64,000 nucleotides of DNA, taken from contig JAPWDM010000047.1 of NCBI GenBank assembly GCA_035578155.1, positions 1,364,001-1,428,000 of the forward strand. The letters are read 5' to 3'. The notes below the pieces were generated by a model that saw only the letters and a program-made list of their open reading frames with translations, was not told the DNA's origin and made no database searches. Positions 36,743 through 47,820 of this stretch are shown here, piece after piece. How positions within the stretch are numbered: position 1 is the stretch's first letter; each line of letters begins with the position of its first letter. Both the position numbers and the translations under genes were made by a program. This DNA comes from Brachynemurus nebulosus (taxonomy: Eukaryota; Arthropoda; Insecta; Neuroptera; Myrmeleontidae).

Positions 36743-37834
36743 TTACTATGCAGTGGCGGTTATTCCAGGTATGCGGGGTAGGCGCCGCCTATCCCAGCTA
36801 TTTCTAAAAAACTGAAATAAATTCATAACAAGAACGTAACATTGTTTACAAAATAATTTAAATACACAATTTCAATAAGATTTACTTTGATAATATTGCA
36901 CATTATTACATATATTGCATATTAGAATATACATAATTATAAAATGCATAAATATTGTAATATTGTCCGTAAAACGTACATATACCCATTATATACACAA
37001 TATACACTATACTACTATAGCATATCTATAGCCACTTTATCCAGCTATACATACAACAATATTATTCCACATGCACACTGCACAGATACGACAGATACCA
37101 TACCTACCATGCCTACCATGGTAGGCTCTCTGAGCAGAGCGTATCCGTGTGTATTGAACCTGTATATGTGTGTATATATTATGTAGCTGTATTAGTTGTT
37201 TATAAACACTGTTGGTACTTTCACAAAGTAGGCGATTTTTTCGGTGACTACCGTACATACGATTACAGCCGAACTAATCAAAACTTAATTTGTGTTCTAG
37301 TCATATCAGGTTTTAGGGTTTTTAGCATGCTTCTTGTATACCTCTTGTAAATTTATCGTTGCTGTTCCGTTGTGGTTTGATTGTTATTTTATTATTAACT
37401 GTCTTTTTTTAAAATGACATACTACAATAAAGTATTAAAAAACATTTTTTTAAAGGAATATTGAGGAAAAGAATTTTTTTGAGTAGGTATATTGAAGATA
37501 ATTTAACTTATGCATATTTAATCCCATAAAAATATTATCGGTTTTTTACTTTTGCTGTGAAAAAAAAAAGTTAGAACCGATATTTTATATATTTTTTTAA
37601 ATAAATTTGTGTTTTCTACAATTCTAATTTGTTACCTAAAGTAATTTAACTCGAAGAATTGTCAACTAGCAAAAATACGACAGCGAAGCAGAAATATTTT
37701 TGACAATAAATATTTTTTATATTATATAAACATAAATTTATTACAACAAATACAAATCTCTCGTGTAATATTAAGTGAAAAAATATGATTTTTTCGAGTG
37801 ATAGATCATTGCTAATTTATCCTTATTTTAAGGG

Positions 37835-38227
37835 TTGATAATTCAGAAAAAGCATTTGTACATCAGTTTTAATAAAGTTTTTTTTGAATATTCTAGGTTA
37901 AATTGTTGTTTGATATCAAAAAAGCTTTTCTCTTGTCTATTCTCTGTGAACAAAATTGTATGGGCAACTGCTAGGTGCGAAAATTTTCCCAATGTTGCCA
38001 AAAAACATGAATGGAGTCACGCTCATATGCAAGCATGTATTTCATTGAATGTATTTTGTTTTGTAATAATTGATGCAGTAAAGAAAATATTTTTTTGCAC
38101 GATCGTGTATTTTCATGCATTTACCGATGCTGTTGATAATGCTGGTAAGTTACATTTCCCGAACGTTTGTTTATATCCATGGAAACCAAAAAATAACAGT
38201 GCGGTAAGTGAAATAGATGCGTGGTAA
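37835..38227 (+). pseudogene. TTF-type zinc-finger remnant of a hAT transposase
   Basis: The frame contains KLFSCLFSVNKIVWATARC followed by NFPNVAKKHEWSHAHMQA, a pattern like the TTF-type finger found N-terminal in ZMYM-like hAT transposases (FxCxxF...W...KKHExSxxH). It begins and ends abruptly and the catalytic part is missing. Its place inside an hAT element with intact ends supports the call. There is no clear ATG at the proper position. Confidence 0.5.
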
Positions 38228-39437
38228 GTAAATAGGAGTGTGGTAAGTTAAATTAGCTCAAAAATGATTGTATTTATTTATTTATATTGAAATTAAAAGT
38301 ACAATTTGAACAATTAGGAAAATAAATCCATTAATAATATGAAAATTTTCACTAGTTTGCACATTATTATTATTATTATTGGCATCAGTCTTCTTATTTT
38401 ATTGACATTTCAAAAGGTCGTTCAATCATTAAGATTTTCTGTGGCTTTCATAATCTTCCTTTCATTTTACGAGAATAAATTTGCAGTCAAAAATAAAATG
38501 CTTTATCAATTTCATTATTCTCACTAATAATATAGTTTAACAAACTATTTTCCTCAATTTTTTTTAATAGAAAATTCAAAAAAAATATTCACGCCAGTGA
38601 AATATTGACACTTAATTTTTTATTTACAAATATAGTTGTCAATTGTCACTACAAAGATTCATATTAATTGTTATGAATATTTATAATATTTATTCATGGC
38701 ATTCTATGTCATAACATAGAAATATAAATTTCATCTTTATTATCTGAATTTTATTTTTTATTTAACACATTTTTAATCTTTAATTATTTTAAATCGATCG
38801 TGCAAAAAATATTATACAATACACGATGCGTTAAGTGCATTTACTGATCTCGAAAATTGCAAAAACTCGACCCTGCGGGTCTCGTTTTCGCAACATTTTC
38901 TCGATCAGTAAAAGCAACTTACCGAACTTATATTGTAAAATACTAATTTCTTCAAAGCATAACAAAAAATCACTAAGGGTCTCATGAAACGCTTAACTGA
39001 TGCTGTATATTTTTTGGCTATGCAAGATCTTGTATTTCGTTGACATGACGAATTCTCAGAATTATCAAATTCAGGAATTTACATACTATTTGTAAATTTA
39101 CTATTTTGATATGATGAAAAATTAAACTTTCATTTAGTTTACTGCATTTACCTTACTTGTTTGATAATGGTCATTTAGAAAACTCACATTCGTTTTCTAG
39201 GAACATTCTAAGAATACGATGAAAGATGAAAGATGAAAGCAGTTTAAGTTTATTTATATTGAACAAAGCTTTCCTGAAATATTACAGTTAAAATCTAACG
39301 TGCTGAGTAAAATTAATTTTTTTTTTTATTTCTTAATTATTCGTTTATTAATTTTTTTTTAAATTTCTACATGCAGTTAGTCCTTTTTATCCATCTTTGT
39401 GTTCAATGTATTTTTGCAGAAAAGTGTAAATTTAGAG

Positions 39438-39643
39438 CAGGGGTGGCCAACCCAAATGATCTTGCGGGCCACTTTGGAAGCACATCATAACTCCACGGGC
39501 TGCATATAAAATTATATGTTCCCATAATATATTACGTATTTTTTTTTTTTGATACATTGGTTTTCACTACCATGGTCTTTATAAAATAAATATATTTTGT
39601 ATAAGTGTGATGAATCTCACGGCCCGCGGGTTGGCCACTCCTG
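39438..39643 (-). mobile_element. hAT MITE, second copy, nested in the larger hAT
   Basis: It begins CAGGGGTGGCCAACCC and ends GCGGGTTGGCCACTCCTG. It is the reverse-oriented relative of 23899-24120, sharing GATCTTGCGGGCCACTTTGG and ATAAGTGTGATGAATC. The flanking octamers (ATTTAGAG / ATAGAGTA) do not match exactly, so the duplication has eroded or the ends have shifted. Confidence 0.75.
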
Positions 39644-39850
39644 ATAGAGTAGGAATTATTTACGTACAATACTTTACGATATTTTTTAGTAAAAGAGTAT
39701 TTGTTAGTATTAGACTTTACGATATTTAGTAAAAATTCGAAAATATCATTCCGCTTTCTCTTTAGTACTTCTTTACACACTAAGTGTGGTTTATCTTTTC
39801 TGAAAGCGCATACCCAATCTTAAAGCTCACGAGCCGCCACTGTTACTATG

Positions 39851-40540
39851 TAATTGTTGCGAGCCCAATTATTTATTATCATTATTCTATTTTGATTTAC
39901 TATTTTAATTAGTTATTTATTTAATTCATTAAGTTTACGGTAAATGTACTCATTTTATCTCTATAGCGAAACTCATTTCATTTACTGTTTCGATATTGGG
40001 TCAACCATATTCCGGTACTGGGACAAGGTTTTTCAAGTGTTCCGATACTGGGACACTTATACTTTTTGGAAAAACATTTTTAATTTATATTAAATTTAAA
40101 AAAAAAAAAAAAAACAGTTGATTTGCATACGATTGCATTGCTGAATGTCTATTCCATATGATAAAGCTAAATATGTTAATTTATATACTACTTAAGTATT
40201 TTTAAAATGTCAAAAACCAGTCACATCCCCTTCGTCCTTCCGGTACTGGTACATTTACCTTACATGTGTTTCTTTCATTGTGGTAATGCCGCCCGAGAAT
40301 CTTACGGAGACGACGCAGTTGGATATATCCAGTTACGTCGCGATTCAGGATTAAATTCTAAAAATAACCCAAATGCCACAAGTAACACCACTACCGATTC
40401 AATGTTTTAGAGCCAATGACGTCATACGGTTTGAAAGAGACCGAAAGCATCGTTTTGGCGATCTTTTTAAAAACTGAAATTTTATCGGTGATTTTTATTA
40501 AAAATATTGTACAAAATAATTTAAAATGTGTGTTATGAGC
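39851..40540. other. Gene-free stretch with an eroded inverted repeat
   Basis: CGGTAAATGTAC near 39938 and GTACATTTACC near 40248 are inverted, and the phrase CCGGTACTGG or TCCGATACTGGGACA recurs inside. This may be an old MITE. Confidence 0.35.
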
Positions 40541-40543
40541 TTA

Positions 40544-41045
40544 CAAGTAACACTACGCCAATCGTCAATCTTCTGGAAACTTTGCTGGTGTATAGAATAG
40601 GCAAAAATAAGGGACCCATAATTTTTCTTATCTGCCAAGGCTCACATTCACGGGATGAAACCAGCCATTAAATTTGGGGTTCAAATCGCATTTATTAAGA
40701 TATCTCGAAAACTATTAGAGAAAGAGGAAAACTTTAAATTGAGAAAATGTTCTTCTTGAAAAAACCTATTCACCTATGTAGGTTAAACCAGGGTCGGGTT
40801 TACAAGAGGGGCTGGAGGGATGAAAATGTGGTAAATTTTGTTGTACAGCCTAAGTGGTTCAATGTATTAAATTTTTACTCTCATGAATGGAAAGAGCACC
40901 AAAAATTAGGGGATTGGTATTAAAGACATATAAGGAAGAAAAAATAGGATAGATTATATTGCCTTATTATTTACTGCAAATACCTTCTATATTTTTTAAT
41001 TTTATGTTAATTAAGAAGGTATTTGCAATAAACCCCACTCGACCT
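40544..41045 (+). mobile_element. Diverged single-arm relative of the 33669 foldback element
   Basis: It starts after TTA with CAAGTAACAC and then follows the arm of 33669-35243: AAACTTTGCTGGTGTATAG, AAAATAAGGGACCC, GATATCTCGAAAA, GGGGCTGGAGG. It is clearly older (many differences). No second arm is found. A C-rich stretch follows at 41040-41230. Confidence 0.55.
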
Positions 41046-42147
41046 AGCCCCCCACCTTTTAGAATTGAAAAAACAAATAGCGCATAATTAGGAAGTATTT
41101 ATGAGCTTTCGTATTCCGAGAATTAAAAATTTTGAGCTCGACAAACTGTGCAAGAATTTAATATTTTTAGTGGGGGGGGGGGGCTGAGTCGAGTTTGACT
41201 CAGCCCCTCCCCCCCTCAGCTCACCCCCGTAAAAGCCCAGAAAACTACCCTTAAATTATTAAATTTGAGACAGAAGTAGATACTTACAAAATAACAAATA
41301 GATTACCTATGTTTTAAAAATGAAAGTAGATTGTGTTTAAGAATAAAGATTTAAAATTGGCGCACTCTAATTACTCAGTCCCCATCTCTTATAAAAGTCT
41401 CCCCGCACCCCCTTGGTATAAAACAATGCGGCTATATTTAAAGCGAAGAAAATAAACTATTTTGCGACGGAATATCTGTACGATTTATCAGCTTATAAAA
41501 TACGTAAATTTCGATTACTGACAAGGAAAGGTATCCAACTGTATCTCTCAAAAATTTTTGAAACTGGTTTGTAGATCTTACTAAAACTAATCCAATGCCA
41601 TATTTCATTCGTGCCCATAAGAGGTTTAAGGGGGTGAAATTCACCCCTGAAAATTAGAGTTTTTTTCAATTTTCTTGAATATCTTGGAAATGGTAAGAGC
41701 TTTGGTAGGGAAACTATATATATTTGCAAATGGCACCTTAAGATCTTAAATTGATACCAAAATTAAAGTTATAAAATTATTGGGGTTTCATCCCCCACCC
41801 CAACCTCTAATTTTTTCAGGTATTTTTTGGTAAAAGAGGATTTTCTATGTCAATTAGTTTCCGAGAAAAACTATGTGACTTAGACTGTGATCATTTTCGC
41901 GTATAAAGTCTTAAGTTACTCACAGTCTAAGTACATATTGGACACGCTATGTATATAGTCAAAGAGGTTATAGTGTATATATATCGTATACCCATACGAT
42001 CACATAATTATGATACATGTATAATGTCGATGTAGGACGAAGGACGTATGACCACAGAGTACAGAGGTACAGCAACTATTTTAAAAGAGGGTACGATAAC
42101 TCAAGAACGAAATACCTGATTTTTAAGAAATTTCTTGAAAACGTTGG
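41046..42147. other. Gene-free stretch
   Basis: Holds a G9-10/C-rich patch at 41172-41230 and repeat-like phrases (GGGGTGAAATTCACCCC near 41630) resembling foldback-arm sequences, but no clear boundaries. Confidence 0.35.
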
Positions 42148-42169
42148 AAGTCCAAAAATATTGAATAGT

Positions 42170-42227
<58 letters not shown>

Positions 42228-42248
42228 CTATTCAATATTTTTGGACTT
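42148..42248. repeat. (TA)n flanked by perfect 26-bp inverted arms
   Basis: 42148-42173 is exactly complementary to 42223-42248. The loop is about 50 bp of TA/TTA. Immediately after it lies the terminus TTCGCTATGTTATGCAGG...CTGCGACAGGGG shared by families P and Q. Confidence 0.9.
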
Positions 42249-42291
42249 GGAAGTTCGCTATGTTATGCAGGATGCTGCGACAGGGGTATTT
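42249..42291 (+). repeat. Terminal motif of repeat families P/Q
   Basis: GGAAGTTCGCTATGTTATGC followed by AGGATGCTGCGACAGGGG. The same end occurs at 1276, 17850, 35455, 47825 and, diverged, at 52206 and 54572. Confidence 0.7.
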
Positions 42292-42782
42292 TTATTATTT
42301 AAATTTTTAAATTATAAGGTTAAAAAATAAATTTTCGTTAATGCGCATGTCTAGGATTTGAAATACTTACTCTGAAGGAAGAATTTTAAAAATCAATTCG
42401 AGTGAGTTCAAAATTAGATTTAAATACTTGTTGGAATACAGAATTTCAAATTGTGTGTAAACTGGAATTACAATTCTGCTTATTTGGAACAGTAAAGTCA
42501 ACTATGCGCATGCTCATTGAAACGAGAATTAATTCGAGTGTTTGTTGGAACATACCTGTAAGTAGTTTAGTTAGCTTATTTATTGTTTTGATTTAATCAT
42601 ACAATTTTATACAAATCGTTTGGTAGTATAATGTGCTATATAGTTTTATACAATAACATTTTTCTATAGATTATTATTTAAGTAGGAATTACTATATATT
42701 ATAAATTATACATACATAAAATTTATATTATATATATTATACGTATACCTATATAAAAGTTTTACAATATTAAGGCACAAGA

Positions 42783-43240
42783 ATAAGTAACAACCAGAAT
42801 AGTAACAGAAAGGGAAGAAACGATAGTTAGGTAGATTTTGATGCTCGAGGTTTGGAAAAAATTGGAAGAATGTGTTAGTACAAGCCAATCAGTTAAATTG
42901 TTCTTCCAGTGCAGTAGTGTATTTTAAAATAGGATTTCGTTACAAATTTAAATTGTAAATTTTTAAAATTATATTATATTAAAATGGAGAATATATCCAA
43001 ATCACACTATGTTTGTTTAGTGAAGAATTGTGAAGAATTTTAATAAATAAATTCTAGTTAACAATAACAAATCATTTAATATGTATGTTGTATTATTTTT
43101 TTGCCATAGTTCAAATCCTATACCGGCTCTGTAGGATAACAGGTAATATACCCGGAACCACCCCTTGATTTTCACAAAACACATGCAATCAAGGTCATAG
43201 GAGGCAATATCGGACCTCTAATTCTGTTACTCTTCTGGTT
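42783..43240. repeat. Inverted repeat, possible MITE
   Basis: AACAACCAGAATAGTAACAG at the left end pairs with CTGTTACTCTTCTGGTTGTT at the right end, about 430 bp apart. The interior is AT-rich and non-coding. Confidence 0.5.
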
Positions 43241-43408
43241 GTTATCTATTCCGTGATTAAGGGTTATAATGCATATTTTTGATAGTGTTTATGAGTAAAG
43301 ATATATTTAATATTTAATATTATTACATTATTCATCAGGAGTAAAATTCTTTGTTTTATTAAAGGTACAATTTACAACAGGCAGGAAAACATTTTTCCGA
43401 ATGGTTTA

Positions 43409-43750
43409 TTATTGGGTTTTAATATTGCAGCAAGCCTCCAGGAATTGATATACAGCATTCATCTTAGATTTATTGTTTATTTGCAGAATATCAGGTAGAT
43501 TTACTTGTATATTTTTTTGCGTGAAAAATTGTTCTCTAATAAAATCGAAAGCAGGGCACTCTATTAATAGGTGGACTAATGTATCTCTGTCATTTCCACC
43601 ACAGGCATTACAAATATTATCACTTTTTAATTTTAATTTCAATTTTTTAGAGTTTATGTTCACTTGTTGTATACTTGAGATCCTCAGCTGACTAATTATC
43701 CTGATTTTGTCTATATGCACGTTGAATTTTAAATATTCCTCGGTTTCCAA
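43409..43750 (-). pseudogene. LINE C-terminal domain with zinc knuckle
   Basis: It contains CNACGGNDRDTLVHLLIECP, a Cx2C...HxxxxC knuckle usual at the C terminus of LINE ORF2 proteins, thought to bind nucleic acid. The final segment after it is short and ends at a stop near 43409. Upstream of it (43751-44109) the polyprotein continues in broken frames. Confidence 0.6.
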
Positions 43751-44204
43751 ACTTGTTTTGATATCTTAATATAAAATACAGTATTTAGAATTTAGTGCTT
43801 TCTCTCAATCGTTTATTTTTAGTTTTTCTTTAAGTTTATTCTTCAACTCGCCATATTTTTCTTTAGCTAAATTAATATTTTGTTCGTCCCATATTTCTTG
43901 CTGGTTAAGCAAAAAAAAAAATTGACGGAATTTTGTAACCCAGTTGTATTTCATTTTCGTAGCCTATTGATTTCTGTCTAGCTCTAGCAATTTGTCGAAG
44001 CATACCTTCGATAATCGGTATTCTGGCATGCTTAGAATTTTTTTCCACCAGTTGTATGCTCTTCCAAACACCTGCAACTCCAAGCCAACAATTCCTGTCT
44101 CTAGCCTTACTACATAGTTTGGTGTATTATTTGGCCAGTAGTACCTACAGGTGCTTGAAATAGCTCACCTGTGCTTTTTCTATTATATCTGCGTGTTGAA
44201 AGGC

Positions 44205-44669
44205 CTAAATTTGACCAGCGTATAACAACACTGACGTCACCATTGAATCGTAAATTTGTAATTTTGTTGCCCGACTTATCATAACTTCTGCCGTTTGCGA
44301 CCATGAACCTGATTGATTAAATTTTATGCCAAGGTAACTTACGTCAGAAGATATTACTATTGTTTCATTGTTATATATAAACTTATATTTTTCCTTACGC
44401 AATCTCCCTCTGTGAAAAATTAGCATTTTCGTTTTCTGCGTATCAACATGTGATTTATTATTGTTACAATATTTTTCTAGTGCTATAAGTTGCTTTTGAG
44501 CGTGATACTGTGTAGGTGCTAATAACATGCGATCGTCCGCATATGCCAAATATTGCACTTCTTGGTAAGCGTTAACATTTATGCCTCTGCAGTCCGAACA
44601 TCTTAAGATTTCTCCAAAATCCGCCAGAAACAAAGTAAATAAGAGTGGGCTTAAACTATCACCTTGCAT
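44205..44669 (-). pseudogene. LINE reverse transcriptase, C-terminal palm part
   Basis: It starts with MQGDSLSPLLFTLF (RT motif B region) and carries the YLAYADD catalytic box, then a thumb segment with KTKMLIFHR and YLGIKFN. It is shifted relative to the upstream RT part by a break near 44670-44728. Confidence 0.85.
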
Positions 44670-44728
44670 TATTCCTGTACTGATTCTTACCGAGTTTGTA
44701 TATTCTCCGTTTTGCTTAATAGCTATTT

Positions 44729-45091
44729 CTAATATAAAGTTTGTATTAAACGTATTATTTTTCCACTAACACCTAGCCTGTATAGTTTATTCCACAGTAT
44801 ATCATGATTTATGGTATCGAAGGCTTGTTTAAAATCCACGAACGTGGCAAAGACCTTTTGTTTCGGAAGTCTTAATTGCAAATCTATTATTGAGTTTAAA
44901 ATAAATATATTATCAACCGTGCCTCTTTTTTTCCTGAATCCATTTTTTTCCTCGGGGATGATTTTATAGCTTTCAGCCCATTCAAATATTCTATTACTAA
45001 TTATTTTTGTGAATATTTTAGCGATTGTATTCATTATTGCTATACATCTATAATTTTTTGCATTCTTTGTATCTCCTTTTTTATATATCAT
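44729..45091 (-). pseudogene. LINE reverse transcriptase, fingers and first palm motif
   Basis: It has MIYKKGDTKNAKNYRCIA and the motif-A box FVDFKQAFDTI with the first catalytic Asp. The N-terminal part upstream (45092-45423) is in other frames. Confidence 0.85.
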
Positions 45092-45423
45092 ACAAAAATA
45101 AGTTTTCGTCCATTTATCTGGAATATTTTCTCGTTCAAAAATATCATTAACAGATAATTAAAACTCGATTTAGGCATATTTTTCCAAAATTCGTTTGTAA
45201 TATTTTCAATTCCAGGTGTTTTACCACATTTTAATTGTCGTATGACGTTCTCCAGTTCGTTGGCGTCTATATATTTATCTAAATATGGATGTAAACAATC
45301 CAGAAAAACTATTTTACTATTTTTTAAGGATACACAGTATTTATTCCTTAAGTAATTCTCCCACTCTTCTAATCCTATTCCATTTATGTATTTGCGTTTT
45401 GCTTTGAACAGATTTATTGCTTC

Positions 45424-45717
45424 TCAAAATTCTGTGGAGTTTCTAACGTTTTTTAATTTATTATTTATTATAGCATAGTATGATTCTTTCGCCGTTTTTT
45501 GCACCTCTTTATATTCTCGTTTTACATTCAAGTATTTCTCCAGTTGTTCCTTTTTGAAGTTACAGCTTCTACATTCTTTTAATGCCTCCTTAGTTTTAAT
45601 TTTATATGCTTTACAGATTTCATCAAACCAGGGTTTGTTTGCTGTAACTGAAAAATTGTTATTATTTTTCCTATATTTGATGTTCCTTACCATGCCCGTT
45701 ATTCCTGTAGCTGTCAT
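45424..45717 (-). pseudogene. LINE linker between endonuclease and RT
   Basis: A lysine-rich frame containing NKPWFDEICKAYK and YKEVQKTAKESYYAI, the pattern of the linker helices that precede the RT in many insect LINEs. Confidence 0.6.
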
Positions 45718-46088
45718 GATAGCCTTCTCTAGTATCTGAGACTCAACGTTGTCATGTTTTTCTATTTCCCTCTCTATTACCTCCTGAAACTATGAACAGT
45801 AATTTGTATTCCATTCTAATATTTCCCTACTTACTATCAAGTTGGAGAAGCTATTGTGGTTGTGAATTTGCTGACGTTCTATGAAGGGATTTTGAACAAT
45901 CAATACACATGGAAAGTGGTCACGATTCTTGGGCTACGTACATTTTTTTAACTTGATGAATATTTGCTAGATCCATCAGTATTAAATCTATAATACTTTT
46001 CCCCCTGTATTGCTAGGTATGTGTAACATGCAGGCATATCTCCTCTAGTTCGTCCATTCAGCACTAAAAATTCCTTACTTTCTAGAAT

Positions 46089-46586
46089 TTACATTAGTTC
46101 TTTACCTCTTTTGTTAATTTTTTCATCTAGGGTGACTCTTTCTGGATAAACAATACTAGTACTTTCAAACAATTCTGCATCCCAGTTATTTATGTTACCA
46201 ATATGACAGTTAAAATCACCCCCCATAATATAGATTTCGTCCGTTTTTGTTTCTAGCATAAGTTGTATTTCACTTAGGCATGTTTCGAAATCCCGCCATT
46301 GTGGTAAATAAACAGTAGCTACTGTACACTTTTGGTTACCTTCCTGGATACTTGCTGAAATTCCTATTTCTGAAATATATAATACATTAATATTACGTTT
46401 ATTATTTTTTTTTACCAATATACAAATGCCTCCTGATGCTCGTCCTTTTTCTTTAGTTTTTACCGCGGGGCTTAATATTACTTGAAATTCTGTGAATTCA
46501 TTTTCTAAATTACTCATTTCAGTTACCCAAATTTCTGTGAGTCCAATGACGTCATGTTGCATTAAATATCCCTTATCTTCATACAC
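46089..46586 (-). pseudogene. LINE apurinic-like endonuclease
   Basis: It contains DVIGLTEIWV (catalytic Glu region), GGICILVKK and IMGGDFNCHIG (catalytic Asp/Asn). The N-terminal catalytic motif and the terminal SDH motif are not in this frame, so the domain is incomplete. It nicks target DNA to prime reverse transcription in active elements. Confidence 0.75.
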
Positions 46587-46709
46587 ATTATTTATTCCGT
46601 GACTATTCCAAAAAACTATAGAAAAGTCTAACTTTAGTTTTTTTTACTTATTTCTTTCAATTTCTTGCTTTCTTGTTATATCTTTTCTTGAGCCGGGCTA
46701 GGAAATTCT

Positions 46710-47130
46710 TCATATTCTTCCGACAACTCTTCCACTAGGGTTTTTTTTCGACGAATATCTTCTTATTGCTTTTGTTTTTTCAGTATTCTTTTTTTCAATT
46801 TGCTGTCTTCTTATTTCATATGGAAGATCTTCATTAATAAATATGTTTGTACCTTTCAAATTTTGTTTTGCTTTATAAATTTCTGTTTTCTTCTTTGCAT
46901 TATTTAAACAGATTTTAATTGGTCTTGGTTTCTTTCCAGTTTTCCCTATACGATACACTTCATAGATATCTTGTGTCGCACATGCAAATTTGACCCTTTC
47001 TGTGATCATTTTAACCACATTATTTTCCAGTTCCGTTTCATTTTCTTCAGTTTCTTGTATACCATGAATAACTAGGTTTTTTTTGTGAATCATTTTTCTT
47101 AGGTTAGTAATTGTTTTTTGTAGGTATATA
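46710..47130 (-). pseudogene. LINE ORF1-like RNA-binding protein fragment
   Basis: It contains KKNLVIHGIQETEENE, YRIGKTGKKPRPIKI and IFINEDLPYEIR, the arrangement of the RRM-like and C-terminal domains of LINE ORF1 proteins. The open frame runs on to 47237, but the first residues look like host sequence, suggesting 5' truncation. Confidence 0.65.
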
Positions 47131-47239
47131 TGTACGTAAGTACGAAAATTATTGTAAGCAAATGAAGCAAAGTAAGTATGAGCACATGGAGCAAGTTGAG
47201 TATGAGCACGTGGAGCATCCTTTAGAATGTCTCTCAATA

Positions 47240-47820
47240 ATTGTTATTTAAGGGGGCTGGGGGTAAGGTTTTTAAACTTTTTTTTGGCATTTTTTTTTTA
47301 AATTTTTTTTCTGAATGTACAACATGTCGAGCGTGTTGTGTCAAAATTTCAAGTAAATCCGAGCAAAACTAATGAAGGTACAGCATTTCAAGCGTCCGGC
47401 CCTCATGCTCGATTTTTATACCTGCCTGGTAGTTGCGCGACGCGCCTACCTGGTAAGTATAAAATTTACTTTAATTTTATACTTACAAATCTTATACAAA
47501 ACAAATACTTACTATAATTACCCGCGTAAGTATAAAAAATTATATCATTTTATTGATGCTTAGTTTTTTGTATTTGAGTATAAAAAACTTTAAATCCATT
47601 TTCTCGCAAACAACATTTTTGAAGTTCATGAACATCATAACTCAAAATCTACTTCACCAATTTTGTTGAAATTTTGTACACTGTTTCTACACATAAATCA
47701 ACAGGTAATCAGGTCGAGTTTTTTTTTCTTTTTGCTATTTTTTTCCAGTTTATAATAACAAATTAACTGAAATTTTTAGCAAAAATTGCATTTTTCACTT
47801 CAAAATGCTGCCAAAAATAA
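47240..47820. other. Gene-free gap
   Basis: Poly-T runs and short frames. No recognised boundary. Confidence 0.35.

Larger units (their letters stand above)
36751..39842 (+). mobile_element. 3.09-kb hAT transposon with perfect 8-bp TSD
   Basis: The termini are CAGTGGCGG at 36751 and CCGCCACTG ending at 39842, flanked by TTACTATG at 36743-36750 and 39843-39850. The exact 8-bp duplication and CAG...CTG ends define a hAT insertion. Inside are a TTF-type zinc-finger remnant (37835-38227) and a nested hAT MITE (39438-39643). No hAT dimerisation domain or RNase H-fold catalytic core is recognisable, so it is non-autonomous or decayed. Confidence 0.85.
43409..47130 (-). mobile_element. Degraded APE-type non-LTR retrotransposon (LINE)
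   Basis: On the minus strand the order is ORF1-like RNA-binding protein, apurinic endonuclease, reverse transcriptase, C-terminal zinc knuckle. Every part is broken by stops or shifts. Similarity on the 5' side appears to stop near 47130 inside ORF1, so it is probably 5' truncated. No clear A-tail is visible at the 3' end. The clade (Jockey/CR1/L1-like) cannot be decided by eye. Confidence 0.8.
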
